A stretch of 64,000 nt of DNA. It comes from Clostridium estertheticum. GTDB lineage: Bacteria > Bacillota > Clostridia > Clostridiales > Clostridiaceae. Of the stretch, positions 35,788 to 46,392 are shown one piece after another (positions within the stretch are counted from its first letter, which is position 1; each line of letters opens with the position of its first letter). The position numbers and the translations under genes were made by a program. The stretch lies in NCBI RefSeq assembly GCF_026650985.1, contig NZ_CP086239.1, forward strand, positions 4,676,501 to 4,740,500, given 5' to 3'. Below the pieces are notes generated by a model. The model was given only the letters and a program-made list of their open reading frames with translations, ran no database searches and was not told where the DNA came from.

Positions 35788-37080
35788 ATGAACATTAAAA
35801 TGGAAAAATTAGAAAAAAATATTATTAAATTAGAAATAACGGTAGAAGCAGAAAGATTTAATAAATCTTTAAAGAAATCTAGTGCAAAAAATTCAAAATC
35901 AATGAATATACCAGGATTCAGAAAAGGTAAAGCTCCAATGAATATAATAAAGAAAATGTATGGCGAAAATGTTTTCTTTGAAGATGCTATAAATTTTTGC
36001 TGTGATGATACATATCCAGAGGCTTTAAAAGAACATGATATAAATCCTTTGGACTATCCTAAAATTGATATTATTCAAATAGGGGAAGGAAAAGAGTTTA
36101 TATACACAGCATCAGTCGAAGTAGCACCTGAGGTTAAACTTGGAGAATATAAAGGACTAGAGGCTAAGAAAGTTGAATATAATGTATCAGATGATGAAAT
36201 CGAAAGTCAACTAAAAGGCATGCAAGAAAAAAATGCTAGAATAGAAGATAAGCTAGATGGCACAGTTGCAATGGGCGATATAGCAATTATAGATTTCAAA
36301 GGATTTATTGAAGAAACAGCTTTTGAAGGTGGAGAAGGAAAAGACTTTGAACTAGAAATTGGTTCAGGATCATTTATTGATACTTTTGAAGAACAATTAG
36401 TTGGTTTAAAAGTTGGAGATGCTAAAGAAGTTAAAGTTAACTTCCCAGAAGCATATGGAAGAGAAGACTTAAATGGTAAACAAGCAACTTTTAATGTAAC
36501 TGTTAAAAGCATGAAAGCAAAAGAATTACCAGCTATTGATGATGAATTTGCTAAAGAGATATCAGAATTTGATACTTTAGAAGAATTAAGAAATGACATT
36601 AAAAATGCACTTGAAAAATCAGGTAAAGATAGAGAAAAGAAAGAATTTGAAGAAGCAGTAATAGATGCAGCTTGCTCTAATGTTGAAATGGACATTCCAG
36701 AAATTATGGTAAAAAGAGAAACTGATGTAATGCTTAAAGATTTAGAAATGAAATTAAAACAACAAGGATTAGACCTTGAATCATATTATCAGTATACAAA
36801 CAATACTGAAGAAAAAGTTAGAGCGTTTATGAAAGAATCAGCTGAAAAGCGAGTTAAGACTGATTTAGTTATAACCGAAATAGCGAAAAAAGAAAAGGTT
36901 GAAGCAAGCGATGAAGAAATGCTTGCAAAAGCTAAAGAAGTTGCAAAACAATACGGAGACAAAGATATAGACAAAACTGCAGATTTAATTATGAAAGCAC
37001 AAAAACAATATCTTAAAGTTGATGTTTTAAATGAAAAAGTGATAAAAATGTTAGTTGAAAATGCTAAAGTGATAGCATAA
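35788..37080 (+). CDS. tig: Trigger factor (ribosome-associated chaperone)
   Basis: This 430-residue protein has all three trigger factor domains. The N-terminal ribosome-docking signature is GFRKGKAP near residue 44. An FKBP-type peptidyl-prolyl isomerase domain lies at about 160-245 ([11 protein letters not shown] onward). A long helical C-terminal chaperone region follows. It binds near the ribosome exit tunnel and helps nascent chains fold. A TAGGAGGAG ribosome binding site supports the ATG at 35788. It heads the conserved tig-clpP-clpX-lonB-lon-engB region. Confidence 0.97.
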   Translation: MNIKMEKLEKNIIKLEITVEAERFNKSLKKSSAKNSKSMNIPGFRKGKAPMNIIKKMYGENVFFEDAINFCCDDTYPEALKEHDINPLDYPKIDIIQIGEGKEFIYTASVEVAPEVKLGEYKGLEAKKVEYNVSDDEIESQLKGMQEKNARIEDKLDGTVAMGDIAIIDFKGFIEETAFEGGEGKDFELEIGSGSFIDTFEEQLVGLKVGDAKEVKVNFPEAYGREDLNGKQATFNVTVKSMKAKELPAIDDEFAKEISEFDTLEELRNDIKNALEKSGKDREKKEFEEAVIDAACSNVEMDIPEIMVKRETDVMLKDLEMKLKQQGLDLESYYQYTNNTEEKVRAFMKESAEKRVKTDLVITEIAKKEKVEASDEEMLAKAKEVAKQYGDKDIDKTADLIMKAQKQYLKVDVLNEKVIKMLVENAKVIA

Positions 37081-37094
37081 TATAGATTTAAATT

Positions 37095-37127
37095 AATTGC
37101 CAGATATTTATCTGGCAATTAATTTTA
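37095..37127 (+). terminator. Intrinsic terminator after tig
   Basis: AATTGCCAGATA pairs with TATCTGGCAATT around a two-base loop and is followed by AATTTT. Confidence 0.8.
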
Positions 37128-37233
37128 AATATAGGATAAAACTAAATGATTAAAAAGCTAATATTTAGGATATAATTAAGGAAAAGGTTACCTGTTAAGG
37201 CAGTAATATTATTAGAGCAAAGGAGTGAGTTAT

Positions 37234-37818
37234 ATGAGTTTAGTACCAATGGTTGTTGAACAAACGAATAGAGGGGAAAGATCTTATGATATCTATTCAA
37301 GATTATTAAAAGATAGAATAATTTTTCTAGGAGAAGAGGTAAATGATGTAACTGCTAGTTTAATCGTTGCTCAGTTATTGTTTTTAGAATCTGAAGACCC
37401 TGATAAAGATATCTTTTTATATATAAATAGTCCAGGGGGGTCAATTACAGCAGGAATGGCCATTTATGATACAATGCAATATATAAAACCAGAAGTATCA
37501 ACATTATGTATTGGTTTAGCAGCATCAATGGGATCTTTCTTATTAAATGCTGGAGCAAAGGGAAAAAGATTTGCATTACCTAATAGCGAAATACTTATAC
37601 ATCAGCCTTTAGGTGGATTTCAAGGTCAGGCAACTGATATTGATATTCATGCAAAACGAATTATGAAAACTAAAGATACACTAAATAGAATATACAGTGA
37701 AAGAACCGGACAACCAATAGAAAAAATTCAACATGATGTTGAAAGAGATTATTTCATGAGTGCACAAGAGGCTATGGATTATGGTCTAATAGATGAAGTT
37801 TTAACTAAAAAGAAATAA
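37234..37818 (+). CDS. clpP: ATP-dependent Clp protease proteolytic subunit
   Basis: This 194-residue serine protease has the catalytic Ser98 in GLAASMGSF, His123 in ILIHQPLGG and Asp near 172, at the usual family positions. It forms the tetradecameric chamber that works with ClpX, encoded 20 bases downstream, to degrade unfolded or tagged proteins. A CAAAGGAGTGAG ribosome binding site supports the ATG at 37234 rather than the upstream in-frame ATG at 37225. Confidence 0.97.
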   Translation: MSLVPMVVEQTNRGERSYDIYSRLLKDRIIFLGEEVNDVTASLIVAQLLFLESEDPDKDIFLYINSPGGSITAGMAIYDTMQYIKPEVSTLCIGLAASMGSFLLNAGAKGKRFALPNSEILIHQPLGGFQGQATDIDIHAKRIMKTKDTLNRIYSERTGQPIEKIQHDVERDYFMSAQEAMDYGLIDEVLTKKK

Positions 37819-37837
37819 GGTTAGTAGAGGTGAAAAT

Positions 37838-39130
37838 ATGACAAAATTTGATGAAAAAAAACAACTTAAATGTTCTTTTTGTGGTAAAACCCAGGAACAA
37901 GTTAGAAGATTAATTGCGGGACCAGGAGTATATATTTGTGATGAATGTATAGAATTGTGTTCTGAAATAATTGTAGATGAATTCCAGGGTGATGTTGAAT
38001 TAGATTTAGGAGCACTTCCAAAACCTGCAGAAATAAAAAACTATATAGATGATTATGTAATTGGACAAAATACAGCTAAAAAATCATTAGCAGTAGCTGT
38101 TTATAATCATTATAAAAGAATAAATTCAAATGTTAATGAGAGTGATGTTGAACTTCAAAAAAGTAATATTCTATTACTTGGACCTACAGGCTGTGGTAAA
38201 ACTTTGCTTGCTCAAACATTAGCAAAATTCTTAAATGTGCCTTTTGCTATAGCAGATGCAACTACGCTTACTGAAGCAGGGTATGTAGGAGAAGATGTTG
38301 AAAATATTCTTCTTAAATTAATACAAAATGCTGATTATGATGTAGAAAAAGCAGAAAAAGGTATTATCTATATAGATGAAATAGATAAGATAGCAAGAAA
38401 ATCTGAGAATCCATCTATTACTCGTGATGTATCTGGAGAAGGAGTTCAACAGGCATTACTTAAAATATTAGAAGGAACTACAGCATCAGTTCCACCACAA
38501 GGTGGAAGAAAACATCCTCACCAAGAGTTTATCCAGATAAATACTGCTAATATCTTATTTATCTGTGGAGGAGCATTTGATGGACTTGATAAGATCATAG
38601 AAAAAAGAACTAGAACTACGTCAGTTGGGTTCGGAGCTGAAATAAGATCTAAACATGAAGCAAATGTAGGAGAGTTACTTAAGTCTATAATGCCTGGAGA
38701 TTTATTGAAATTTGGATTAATCCCAGAATTTGTAGGTAGACTTCCAATAGTTGTTACACTTGAAGCATTGGACGAAGAGGCATTAGTTAAAATTCTTAGT
38801 GAACCTAAAAACGCATTAGTTAAACAATACAAAAAATTGTTTGAGATGGATAATGTGGAATTAGAATTTAAAGAAGAAGCTTTAAAAGCTATTGCAAAAG
38901 AGGCTATTAAAAGAGAAACTGGAGCTCGTGGACTTAGATCTATTATAGAAGACACGATGAAGGAAATCATGTTTGATATTCCATCAAATGAAGAAGTAGC
39001 TAAAGTTATAATTAATGCGAATACTATTCAAACTAGAAATCCAGAACTAGTTTTAGCTGAAGGCGGAAAAAGAGAAAAAATAAAGGTTACAAAACAGATT
39101 AAAAGTAAAAAAGGATCAGAATCAGCGTAA
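37838..39130 (+). CDS. clpX: ATP-dependent Clp protease ATP-binding subunit ClpX
   Basis: This 430-residue AAA+ unfoldase has the N-terminal zinc-binding domain (Cys12, Cys15, Cys34, Cys37), Walker A GPTGCGKT at 115-122, Walker [10 protein letters not shown] near 181, and the conserved pore and RKH regions. It unfolds substrates and feeds them to ClpP. The length is normal. It is cotranscribed with clpP and ends at a strong terminator. Confidence 0.97.
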   Translation: MTKFDEKKQLKCSFCGKTQEQVRRLIAGPGVYICDECIELCSEIIVDEFQGDVELDLGALPKPAEIKNYIDDYVIGQNTAKKSLAVAVYNHYKRINSNVNESDVELQKSNILLLGPTGCGKTLLAQTLAKFLNVPFAIADATTLTEAGYVGEDVENILLKLIQNADYDVEKAEKGIIYIDEIDKIARKSENPSITRDVSGEGVQQALLKILEGTTASVPPQGGRKHPHQEFIQINTANILFICGGAFDGLDKIIEKRTRTTSVGFGAEIRSKHEANVGELLKSIMPGDLLKFGLIPEFVGRLPIVVTLEALDEEALVKILSEPKNALVKQYKKLFEMDNVELEFKEEALKAIAKEAIKRETGARGLRSIIEDTMKEIMFDIPSNEEVAKVIINANTIQTRNPELVLAEGGKREKIKVTKQIKSKKGSESA

Positions 39131-39149
39131 ATGAATATTGAAAAATACA

Positions 39150-39178
39150 GAAAGACGGATATTGTATCCGTCTTTTTG
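39150..39178 (+). terminator. Intrinsic terminator after clpX
   Basis: AAGACGGATA pairs with TATCCGTCTT around a three-base loop and is followed by TTTG. Confidence 0.85.
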
Positions 39179-39372
39179 TGTTTTGTGAAATTATTAAATA
39201 TGATTTTAACGACAAAAAGTTATATAAATTAATAATATTATATGGAAAAAAATGAATACATTTAGTCTTACTTGAGCACAATATCAAATGATGCAATATT
39301 TACTAAAATATGCAAATTTAATATGCGAAAGGAGGATTAGTTTAATAGCATCATCATTAAACTTTAATTAAT

Positions 39373-41055
39373 ATGACAACTAAAATTCTCATGGCAGTAC
39401 AATTCTTTTTTACGGTAGTTATTGGGTTATATTTTTTTAATGCATTAAAAGCCCAGAAAAGTGGTAAGGTGGTCGTTGGTAAGGAAAATAGAAAAGAAAT
39501 GGAAAACTTAAGAAAAATGAAAAGTATAAGCCTTACGGAGCCACTTACTGAAAAAAGCAGACCAACAAAATTTGAAGAGGTTATAGGCCAAGAAGAGGGG
39601 ATTAAAGCATTACAAGCAGCAATATGTGGTCCTAATCCTCAGCATGTCATAATTTATGGCCCGCCTGGAATAGGGAAAACAGCAGCTGCTAGATTAGTAC
39701 TTGCAGATGCTAAAAAAAGAGCAAGATCTCCTTTTAAGGAAGGTTCGAAGTTTATTGAAATAGATGGTACTACTGTTAGGTTTGATGAACGAGGCATAGC
39801 AGATCCACTTATAGGATCAGTTCATGATCCCATCTACCAAGGAGCAGGGCCACTCGGAGTAGCGGGAGTGCCTCAACCTAAGCCTGGAGCCGTTACAAAA
39901 GCACATGGTGGCATCCTATTTATTGATGAAATTGGGGAACTGCATCCTATAGAAATGAATAAACTTCTTAAGGTATTGGAAGATAGAAAAGTCTTTTTAG
40001 ATAGTGCTTATTATAATGAAGAGGATCCTAATATGCCTCTTTATATTAAGGAAGTGTTTGATGAAGGACTACCAGCTGATTTTAGGTTAATTGGTGCAAC
40101 TACACGTAATCCAGAAGAAATAATGCCTGCTATAAGATCAAGGTGTATAGAAATCTTTTTTAGAGCATTATTACCTGAAGAATTACAACAAATTGCCAAA
40201 AATTCAATAAGTAAAATGGACCTTAAAATTTGCGATAAGGCACTAGAACTTGTAGGTAAATACTCAAGTAATGGACGTGATACTGTTAATTTAATTCAAC
40301 TAGCGTGTGGAATGGCAATTAATGATGAAAGAGATGAAGTGAGTATTGAGGATATTGAGTGGGTCATAGAAAATGGTCAATATTCCCCTAGGCTTGAGTC
40401 TAGGATATCTGATAAACCACAAATTGGTTATGTAAATGGGCTTGCGGTTTATGGAGCTAATATAGGCGCTGTAATGGAAATTGAAGCTAGTGCCAAAAGG
40501 GTAAAACTTAGAAAAGGCATTCTTAAAATTACAGGAATTATTGAAGAAGAGGAAATAAGTAGTAGTAATAAAAAACTTCGACGAAAAAGCACTGCAAGAT
40601 CCTCAGTAGAAAATGTAGTTACAGTACTTGAAAAATATTTTAATATAGATTGTGACGATTATGATATTCATGTTAACTTCCCAGGTGGATCACCAGTGGA
40701 CGGACCTTCCGCTGGAGTAAGTATAACAACTGCAATGTACAGTGCGATAAAAGGTATACCAGTGGATAATATGGTTGCTATGACAGGAGAGATATCAATA
40801 CATGGTAATGTATTGCCAATAGGTGGTGTAAATGCTAAAATCGCTGCTGCTAAAAAAGCAGGAGCCACAAAAGTAATTATTCCAAGGGATAACTTTCAAG
40901 ATAGTTTTAATACCATAGAAAATATTAAAATCATACCAGTTAATAATATTAGTGAGGTAATAAAAGAAGCGTTACTTCTAGAGATGCCTAAAAATATTAA
41001 AACTACATTTGAGCCAGAGGTAGACGTTATAGCCGCAAAATCATTAAAAATTTAG
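39373..41055 (+). CDS. lonB: ATP-dependent protease LonB
   Basis: This 560-residue Lon-like protease lacks the large N-terminal domain of LonA. It has an N-terminal hydrophobic segment (about residues 5-23), Walker A GPPGIGKT at 96-103 and a C-terminal Lon protease domain with the Ser446/Lys489 dyad (DGPSAG, then GGVNAK). In Bacillus, LonB is made in the forespore; a similar sporulation role is plausible but not shown here. No strong ribosome binding site is adjacent to the ATG at 39373. GGAGGATTAG at about 39330 is about 35 bases upstream, so the start is less certain. It lies directly before lon. Confidence 0.92.
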   Translation: MTTKILMAVQFFFTVVIGLYFFNALKAQKSGKVVVGKENRKEMENLRKMKSISLTEPLTEKSRPTKFEEVIGQEEGIKALQAAICGPNPQHVIIYGPPGIGKTAAARLVLADAKKRARSPFKEGSKFIEIDGTTVRFDERGIADPLIGSVHDPIYQGAGPLGVAGVPQPKPGAVTKAHGGILFIDEIGELHPIEMNKLLKVLEDRKVFLDSAYYNEEDPNMPLYIKEVFDEGLPADFRLIGATTRNPEEIMPAIRSRCIEIFFRALLPEELQQIAKNSISKMDLKICDKALELVGKYSSNGRDTVNLIQLACGMAINDERDEVSIEDIEWVIENGQYSPRLESRISDKPQIGYVNGLAVYGANIGAVMEIEASAKRVKLRKGILKITGIIEEEEISSSNKKLRRKSTARSSVENVVTVLEKYFNIDCDDYDIHVNFPGGSPVDGPSAGVSITTAMYSAIKGIPVDNMVAMTGEISIHGNVLPIGGVNAKIAAAKKAGATKVIIPRDNFQDSFNTIENIKIIPVNNISEVIKEALLLEMPKNIKTTFEPEVDVIAAKSLKI

Positions 41056-41070
41056 TCTGTCATTTTCTTT

Positions 41071-41112
41071 AAAAAGGTAATCCATTTTTAAATATAGTGG
41101 ATTACCTTTTTT
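41071..41112 (+). terminator. Intrinsic terminator after lonB
   Basis: AAAAGGTAATCCA pairs perfectly with TGGATTACCTTTT and is followed by a T-run. It separates lonB from lon. Confidence 0.85.
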
Positions 41113-41130
41113 ATTTTAAAGGTTGTAGTA

Positions 41131-41214
41131 TTGAAAAATAATTATATTATAGGTATACTATAGTAGTGTCACTATATTAATATACTGCTATTATGTAAAT
41201 ATAGTGTAACTATA
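41131..41214 (+). promoter_or_regulatory. lon promoter with two palindromic operator-like sites
   Basis: TTGAAA at 41131-41136, a 17-base spacer and TATACT at 41154-41159 form a promoter. The palindrome TATAGT-N6-ACTATA (41159-41176) overlaps the predicted start site. A second copy with the same arms, TATAGT-N3-ACTATA, follows at 41200-41214. This layout fits repressor control of lon; the repressor is unknown and the motif is neither CIRCE nor a CtsR site. Confidence 0.55.
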
Positions 41215-41326
41215 AAAATAAAACAAATAAGTATTTATAGCTTATGATATCGAGTTATATAAAATTAAAATAATAATTTTATATTTATAAACGACGATTA
41301 ATATAATATAGAAAAGAGGGAGAAAA

Positions 41327-43684
41327 ATGGATAAAACAACAAAACTTCTTCCGTTAATTCCGCTAAGAGGTATGAATATATTTCCATATATGGTATTGCA
41401 TTTTGATGTTGGTAGAGAAAAATCTATACTTGCATTAGAAAATGCTATGCTAAATAACCAAGAAATTTTTCTGGTTTCACAGAAAGTATCGAAAATCGAA
41501 GAACCAGAAGAAAAGGATATATATGAAATTGGTACTGTTTGTAACGTTAAACAAATATTAAAGTTACCGGGAGATTCAATTAGAGTACTAGTTGAGGGAA
41601 TGCAAAGAGGTAAAATTTCAGAGTATAAAGATAAGGAACCCTTTGTAAGTGTGGAAGTAGAGCTTATTTACGATGAACAAAGCGTAGATGATAAAAAATG
41701 TAAGGCATACATTAGACTTATAGATAAAGCTTTTGAAGAATACATAAATTTATCGGTTAACAGTTTTCCTGATGCGTTATTCAGTTTAGAAGAAACAGAA
41801 GAACCTGGAAGATATTGTGATATTGTAAGTTCCTATTTAATATTAAAGCCACAAACAAAACAAGAATTGCTTGAAATATTAGATGTTACTAAGAGACTTG
41901 AAAAACTATTACTTATATTAAAGAATGAGCTTGAAGTTTTAAAAATAGAAAAGAAGATCGGAAGCAAGGTTAAGGGCAAAATAGATAAAATTCAAAAGGA
42001 ATATTATCTAAGAGAACAAATGAAAGCTATACAAGAGGAACTTGGAGAAGATGACGAAAATAAAAAAGAGATAATTGAGTATGAAATTAAAATAAAAAAG
42101 GCTAAACTTCCTAAAGAGCCAAAAGAAAAAGCAAATTATGAGCTAAATAGATTAAAAAGTTCAGGAAATTATTCTGCCGATAGTGGAGTATCAAAGTCTT
42201 ATTTAGATTGGATATTAGCTCTACCTTGGAATAAATCGACTAAAGATAATATTGACATAAGTAAGGCCAGAGAAGTTTTTGATAAAGAACATTACGGGCT
42301 TGAGGATGTTAAAGAAAGAATAATAGAATATTTAGCAGTTAAAAAAATTAGCAAGACGCTTAAGGGACCTATACTTTGTTTGGTAGGGCCACCAGGAGTT
42401 GGTAAAACATCTATAGCGAAGTCTGTTGCAAATGCATTAAATAGGAATTTTGTTAGAATGTCACTTGGTGGAGTAAAAGATGAAGCTGAAATAAGGGGGC
42501 ATAGAAAAACTTACGTTGGAGCAATTCCCGGTAGGATTATATATGCAATGAAGCAAGCCGGATCAAAGAATCCATTATTCTTATTAGATGAAATTGATAA
42601 GATGAGTGGAGATATTAAAGGCGATCCTGCAGATGCTCTTTTAGAAGTACTGGATAGTGAGCAAAATGCGAGCTTTAGGGATCATTACCTAGAATTAGAT
42701 TTTGATTTATCAAAAGTATTGTTCATAACTACTGCAAATAAATTGGACACTATTCCAAGAGCTTTATTGGATAGAATGGAAGTCATTGAGGTATCAGGAT
42801 ATACATCAGAGGAAAAATTTCATATTGCTAAAAATCATATTATTCCAAAGATGTTAAAAGAACATAATATGGATGATGGTAGAATAACATTTTCTGACAA
42901 TTCAATAACTTGTATAATTGAAAACTATACAAGAGAATCAGGGGTTAGAAGCCTTGAAAGACAAATTGCTTCTGTAATTCGAAAGGCAATAACAGAAATG
43001 GTAGAGAAAAATAAAAAGAGTGTTAATGTTACAGCATCTCATGTTAAGAGATACTTAGGTGCAGTTATGTTTACTTATGACAAAGCTGAAACTGAAGATA
43101 AGGTTGGTGTAGTAACTGGACTAGCATGGACTGAAGTTGGTGGGGTTACATTACCAGTTGAGGCGAGTGCTATGGAGGGAACTGGTAAGCTAGAACTTAC
43201 AGGTCAACTAGGGGATGTAATGAAAGAATCCGCTAAAGCTGGATATAGTTATGTTAGAGCTAATGCTTTTAAGTATAATATAGATAAAGACTTTTATAAA
43301 AATAAGGATATTCATATTCATGTTCCAGAGGGGTCAGTACCTAAGGATGGACCATCAGCAGGTGTAACGATGATAACTGCAATGGTGTCTGCATTGACTA
43401 ATAGAAAAGTAAGACATAATATAGCAATGACTGGTGAGATTACGCTTACAGGAAGAGTTCTACCTATTGGAGGGCTTAAGGAGAAATCGTTAGCTGCATA
43501 TAGAGCAGGTATTGATACAATTATAATTCCTTGTGAGAATGAAAAAGATACAGAAAAAATACCAAAGAGTATTAAGGACAAACTAAAATTTATATTTGCA
43601 AGTAAAGTAGAAAATGTACTTGAACATGCATTACTTGAAAATACATTAAATGGAGAGATAAATAATGGAGATAAAACAATCTGA
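41327..43684 (+). CDS. lon: ATP-dependent protease La (Lon)
   Basis: This 785-residue LonA protease has the N-terminal substrate-binding domain ([15 protein letters not shown] start), a coiled-coil middle and Walker A GPPGVGKT near residue 357. The C-terminal protease domain has the Ser677/Lys720 dyad (DGPSAG, then GGLKEK). It degrades damaged and short-lived regulatory proteins in the cytoplasm. The ribosome binding site GAGGGAG precedes the ATG. Its 3' end overlaps engB by 20 bases, so the two are translated from one mRNA. Confidence 0.97.
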   Translation: MDKTTKLLPLIPLRGMNIFPYMVLHFDVGREKSILALENAMLNNQEIFLVSQKVSKIEEPEEKDIYEIGTVCNVKQILKLPGDSIRVLVEGMQRGKISEYKDKEPFVSVEVELIYDEQSVDDKKCKAYIRLIDKAFEEYINLSVNSFPDALFSLEETEEPGRYCDIVSSYLILKPQTKQELLEILDVTKRLEKLLLILKNELEVLKIEKKIGSKVKGKIDKIQKEYYLREQMKAIQEELGEDDENKKEIIEYEIKIKKAKLPKEPKEKANYELNRLKSSGNYSADSGVSKSYLDWILALPWNKSTKDNIDISKAREVFDKEHYGLEDVKERIIEYLAVKKISKTLKGPILCLVGPPGVGKTSIAKSVANALNRNFVRMSLGGVKDEAEIRGHRKTYVGAIPGRIIYAMKQAGSKNPLFLLDEIDKMSGDIKGDPADALLEVLDSEQNASFRDHYLELDFDLSKVLFITTANKLDTIPRALLDRMEVIEVSGYTSEEKFHIAKNHIIPKMLKEHNMDDGRITFSDNSITCIIENYTRESGVRSLERQIASVIRKAITEMVEKNKKSVNVTASHVKRYLGAVMFTYDKAETEDKVGVVTGLAWTEVGGVTLPVEASAMEGTGKLELTGQLGDVMKESAKAGYSYVRANAFKYNIDKDFYKNKDIHIHVPEGSVPKDGPSAGVTMITAMVSALTNRKVRHNIAMTGEITLTGRVLPIGGLKEKSLAAYRAGIDTIIIPCENEKDTEKIPKSIKDKLKFIFASKVENVLEHALLENTLNGEINNGDKTI

Positions 43685-44288
43685 ATTTATAATATCGGCA
43701 GTAAAACCTGCTCAATACCCAACAGATAATAGAGTAGAATATGCTTTTGTTGGAAGATCAAATGTAGGTAAGTCATCTTTGATAAATACTATAACAAATA
43801 GAAGAAAATTAGTTAAAGTTAGTGGAACACCTGGCAAAACTAGACTTATAAATTTCTTTTTAATAAATGATAGTTTTTATTTTGTAGATTTGCCAGGTTA
43901 CGGATATGCAAAAGTATCCAAAACTGAACAAGCTAAATGGGGAAAAATGATGGAGGACTATTTAGTTCGTAGGCCTCAACTACAAAAGGTAGCATTACTA
44001 GTGGACTGTAGACGTAAGCCAACTAAAGATGACCTTCTAATGTACGGATGGATTAAACATTTTGGATATGAAGTTGTAATAGTTGCAACCAAAAAAGATA
44101 AACTAAACAGAGCAGAACTAGTAAAGAATAATAAGTTAATAAGGGAAACTTTAAATCTAGAACCAAGTGAAGAGATTATAAATATCTCATCACTTAAAAA
44201 AATAGGTGTAAAAGATCTTTTAGGAAATATGTTTAACGACAGTTCAGAAGGAGAACCACTAACTTCTAATGGAAATCCAATACTATAA
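43665..44288 (+). CDS. engB: Ribosome biogenesis GTP-binding protein YsxC/EngB
   Basis: This 207-residue TRAFAC GTPase has G1 GRSNVGKSS near residue 30, the G2 region GTPGKTR, G3 [10 protein letters not shown] near 77 and G4 TKKDK near 145, in the order and spacing of YihA/YsxC. It helps assemble the large ribosomal subunit and is usually essential. Its start lies inside the lon coding region, overlapping by 20 bases, which is the usual clostridial arrangement. A terminator follows. Confidence 0.96.
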   Translation: MEIKQSEFIISAVKPAQYPTDNRVEYAFVGRSNVGKSSLINTITNRRKLVKVSGTPGKTRLINFFLINDSFYFVDLPGYGYAKVSKTEQAKWGKMMEDYLVRRPQLQKVALLVDCRRKPTKDDLLMYGWIKHFGYEVVIVATKKDKLNRAELVKNNKLIRETLNLEPSEEIINISSLKKIGVKDLLGNMFNDSSEGEPLTSNGNPIL

Positions 44289-44296
44289 TAAAAACA

Positions 44297-44353
44297 AAAT
44301 AGACCTACATTACGGTGTGTTAGCTAATAATTAGTGCACATCGTGATGAGGTC
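44297..44353 (+). terminator. Intrinsic terminator after engB
   Basis: AAATAGACCT pairs with AGGTCTATTT, with further paired bases inside (ACGGTGTG against GCACATCGT). A run of T follows. Confidence 0.8.
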
Positions 44354-44495
44354 TATTTTTTTCGTCAACTTTTTAGTATGTATTTATATAAACATTTTGT
44401 ATCAATTTATTTCTGTGAGAATAGTATATATTAGAAACAAAAGAAAAAGATTTTAAAAGTAAATTAAGAAAAGCAATTAAAAGGAGGATATTTAG

Positions 44496-44918
44496 ATGGA
44501 TATGAATGGCTTATTAAGTGGATTAGCTCAATCACAAAAAAATGGATCTAATAAAAGCTGTGATTGCGATCGAGACAACAACGACGGCTTTGGTGGTGGA
44601 AATGGAATAGTTTTAATAATTATTTTATTACTTTTCTGCTGCGGAGGTTGGGGTGGAACTGGTAGAGGAAGAGGTAGTAGCAGTTTTTGCGGATGTGATC
44701 CAAAGCATGTAAAGAAGTATTGTAAAGTTACCTGTGATGACCCATGCGATGACGGTTTCGATGGTGGATTCGGTGGATTTGGTGGTGGCTGTGGCGGCTT
44801 CGGCGGCAGCGGGATCATCTGGATAATTATCTTAATTGTCTTATTAGGTAACAATAGAAGAGGTAACAAAGGATGTACAAATAATATTATTAATTTAGAT
44901 AGCTGTGACGATGAATAA
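44496..44918 (+). CDS. Gly/Cys-rich protein with two hydrophobic segments, possible spore-coat protein
   Basis: This 140-residue protein has low-complexity Gly-rich blocks, 15 or so Cys and many Asp. Two short hydrophobic stretches (IVLIIILLLF near residue 38, IIWIIILIVLL near residue 107) each follow a Gly-rich run. The pattern GFGG-x-I/L-stretch resembles small YjcZ-type sporulation proteins, but is longer and Cys-rich. Cys-rich Gly-rich proteins are typical of spore coats and exosporium; that role is an inference. The ribosome binding site AAAGGAGGAT is strong. Two further low-complexity genes follow on the same strand. Confidence 0.65.
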   Translation: MDMNGLLSGLAQSQKNGSNKSCDCDRDNNDGFGGGNGIVLIIILLLFCCGGWGGTGRGRGSSSFCGCDPKHVKKYCKVTCDDPCDDGFDGGFGGFGGGCGGFGGSGIIWIIILIVLLGNNRRGNKGCTNNIINLDSCDDE

Positions 44919-45039
44919 CTAAGACAAATAATCATAAGTGAAAAATAGGTTTTAAGTAACAATAGATGAATTATATGTTCTTAACTGTAGCTGAAATATG
45001 TAACACATTAAAATTTGGCCCATGAAAGGGGAGTTTTAA

Positions 45040-45294
45040 ATGTCTAAAAGAAGATGTCGTGAAAATAAATGTTGTGGAAGAGTTGCTGAACCCGTATGTG
45101 GATCAGGATATGGAGCAGGATCAGGATTGGGGTTATGCACAAATCCGATTTGTGCGATAATATTATTAATTATACTTCAAAGAACATGTCTACTTGAAAA
45201 CAAGAATGCTTTTTTACTAATACTGTTATTCCTAGGTTTTTGTTTCTGTAAAGGTGGATATGGCGGAAATGCAGTGAAAAGCTGCGGATGCTAA
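45040..45294 (+). CDS. Small Cys/Gly-rich protein with hydrophobic core
   Basis: This 84-residue protein starts with a basic Cys-rich stretch (SKRRCRENKCCGR), then a Gly-rich run, a hydrophobic segment (ICAIILLIILQ, about residues 37-48), a second hydrophobic segment (AFLLILLFLGFCFC) and a Cys/Gly tail. The composition links it to the gene at 44496. A spore or surface structural role is possible. The ribosome binding site is AAAGGGGAG. A hairpin (GGGAGC/GCTCTCCC, 45304-45327) separates it from the next gene. Confidence 0.6.
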   Translation: MSKRRCRENKCCGRVAEPVCGSGYGAGSGLGLCTNPICAIILLIILQRTCLLENKNAFLLILLFLGFCFCKGGYGGNAVKSCGC

Positions 45295-45349
45295 TTTAAA
45301 AATAAGGGGGAGCTTAAATGCTCTCCCATTTATAAATGAGGTGATAAAT

Positions 45350-46318
45350 ATGTCAAAACATCATAAGCGTGATAGAAATAATATGGATAATAACAATAAC
45401 ATGAATAATAACAATAACATGAATAATAATAACAATGGTAATGATGGAAATGGTAATAATGGTAACAGCAATAATAGTAATAACGGTAATAACAATAATC
45501 AGAATAACAATGCTAATAATAATCCACTAGCACAAATGCTTAATGGAAACGGTGCAAGTCCTTTGGTGGGATTAATATCTAGCTTTCTTTCAGGAAATGG
45601 TACCGGTAATGGTACTGCAAATGGTGGAAATATGATTGAGGGTTTACTTTCTGGTTTAGGAGGTAACAATAATAACATGTTAGGTAATTTACTAGGTGGG
45701 TTAGGTGGGCAGGACGGTAATATCTTAGGTAATTTACTTGGTAGTTTAGGTGGTCAAGACAATATTTTAGGTAACCTTATGGATAGTTTAGGTGGTCAAA
45801 GTAATAATATGAAAGGAAACTCAAATAATGGTTCTAATTCAGGTAATGTAAAGTCTACATCAAATGTTGAAAAAAATAATAAAAACAATAGTAATAATAA
45901 CAATAATGTTAATAAAAATAATGATACTGAAAATAATGATATAGTAAGTTCAAATAAAAATAATCAAGACAATGTATTTACAAATATATTTTCAGGTATG
46001 GGAAATATAGATTTAAGTGAAATTTCAAATATGTTATCTGGAATAGATTTAAATAATTTAGATTTAAATAGTTCTGATTTTAATGATATGATGAATTCCA
46101 TATCAAATAATGATTCTTTTGTAAATGATGATTCTTTTGAGAATAACGATGTTGAATTTAAACATACAAGTCCTAAGGAAAGTACACATAGTATTTTAGA
46201 TGACCTAGAAGATGAAGATAAGGGGCAACTTATATATATATTAGCTCATCTAGTAGATGAGCAAAAGCTTGGAATGCTCAATAGAATCGTAGAGGAAAAT
46301 ACCAACTTAAGACATTAA
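45350..46318 (+). CDS. Asn-rich low-complexity protein with GNLLGGLGGQ repeats
   Basis: This 322-residue protein has a basic start, then about 55 residues dominated by Asn in NNNM/NNGN repeats. Repeats of the type NILGNLLGSLGGQD occur three to four times (about residues 95-150), with another Asn-rich linker after them. An ordered acidic C-terminal domain ends with a helical segment (GQLIYILAHLVDEQKLGMLN). It has no signal peptide or membrane segment. Such sequences are seen in spore-coat or self-assembling proteins; function here is unknown. An ATGAGGTGAT ribosome binding site supports the ATG at 45350. Confidence 0.65.
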   Translation: MSKHHKRDRNNMDNNNNMNNNNNMNNNNNGNDGNGNNGNSNNSNNGNNNNQNNNANNNPLAQMLNGNGASPLVGLISSFLSGNGTGNGTANGGNMIEGLLSGLGGNNNNMLGNLLGGLGGQDGNILGNLLGSLGGQDNILGNLMDSLGGQSNNMKGNSNNGSNSGNVKSTSNVEKNNKNNSNNNNNVNKNNDTENNDIVSSNKNNQDNVFTNIFSGMGNIDLSEISNMLSGIDLNNLDLNSSDFNDMMNSISNNDSFVNDDSFENNDVEFKHTSPKESTHSILDDLEDEDKGQLIYILAHLVDEQKLGMLNRIVEENTNLRH

Positions 46319-46345
46319 GAGTATATAGATAAAAATTAATAAGAG

Positions 46346-46383
46346 CAACACATAAATTTAAAACTTATGTGTTACTTTTTTGT
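46346..46383 (+). terminator. Intrinsic terminator after the Asn-rich gene
   Basis: AACACATAA pairs with TTATGTGTT around a nine-base loop and a T-run follows. It lies between converging genes. Confidence 0.75.
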
Positions 46384-46392
46384 TTGAAACTA

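Noticed and set aside
41159-41214. CIRCE or CtsR operator before lon
   Set aside because: The palindromes do not match TTAGCACTC-N9-GAGTGCTAA or the CtsR heptad repeat.
44528-44962. Pro/Leu-rich frame opposite the Gly/Cys-rich gene
   Set aside because: The Pro runs are the reverse complement of Gly codons; no ribosome binding site.
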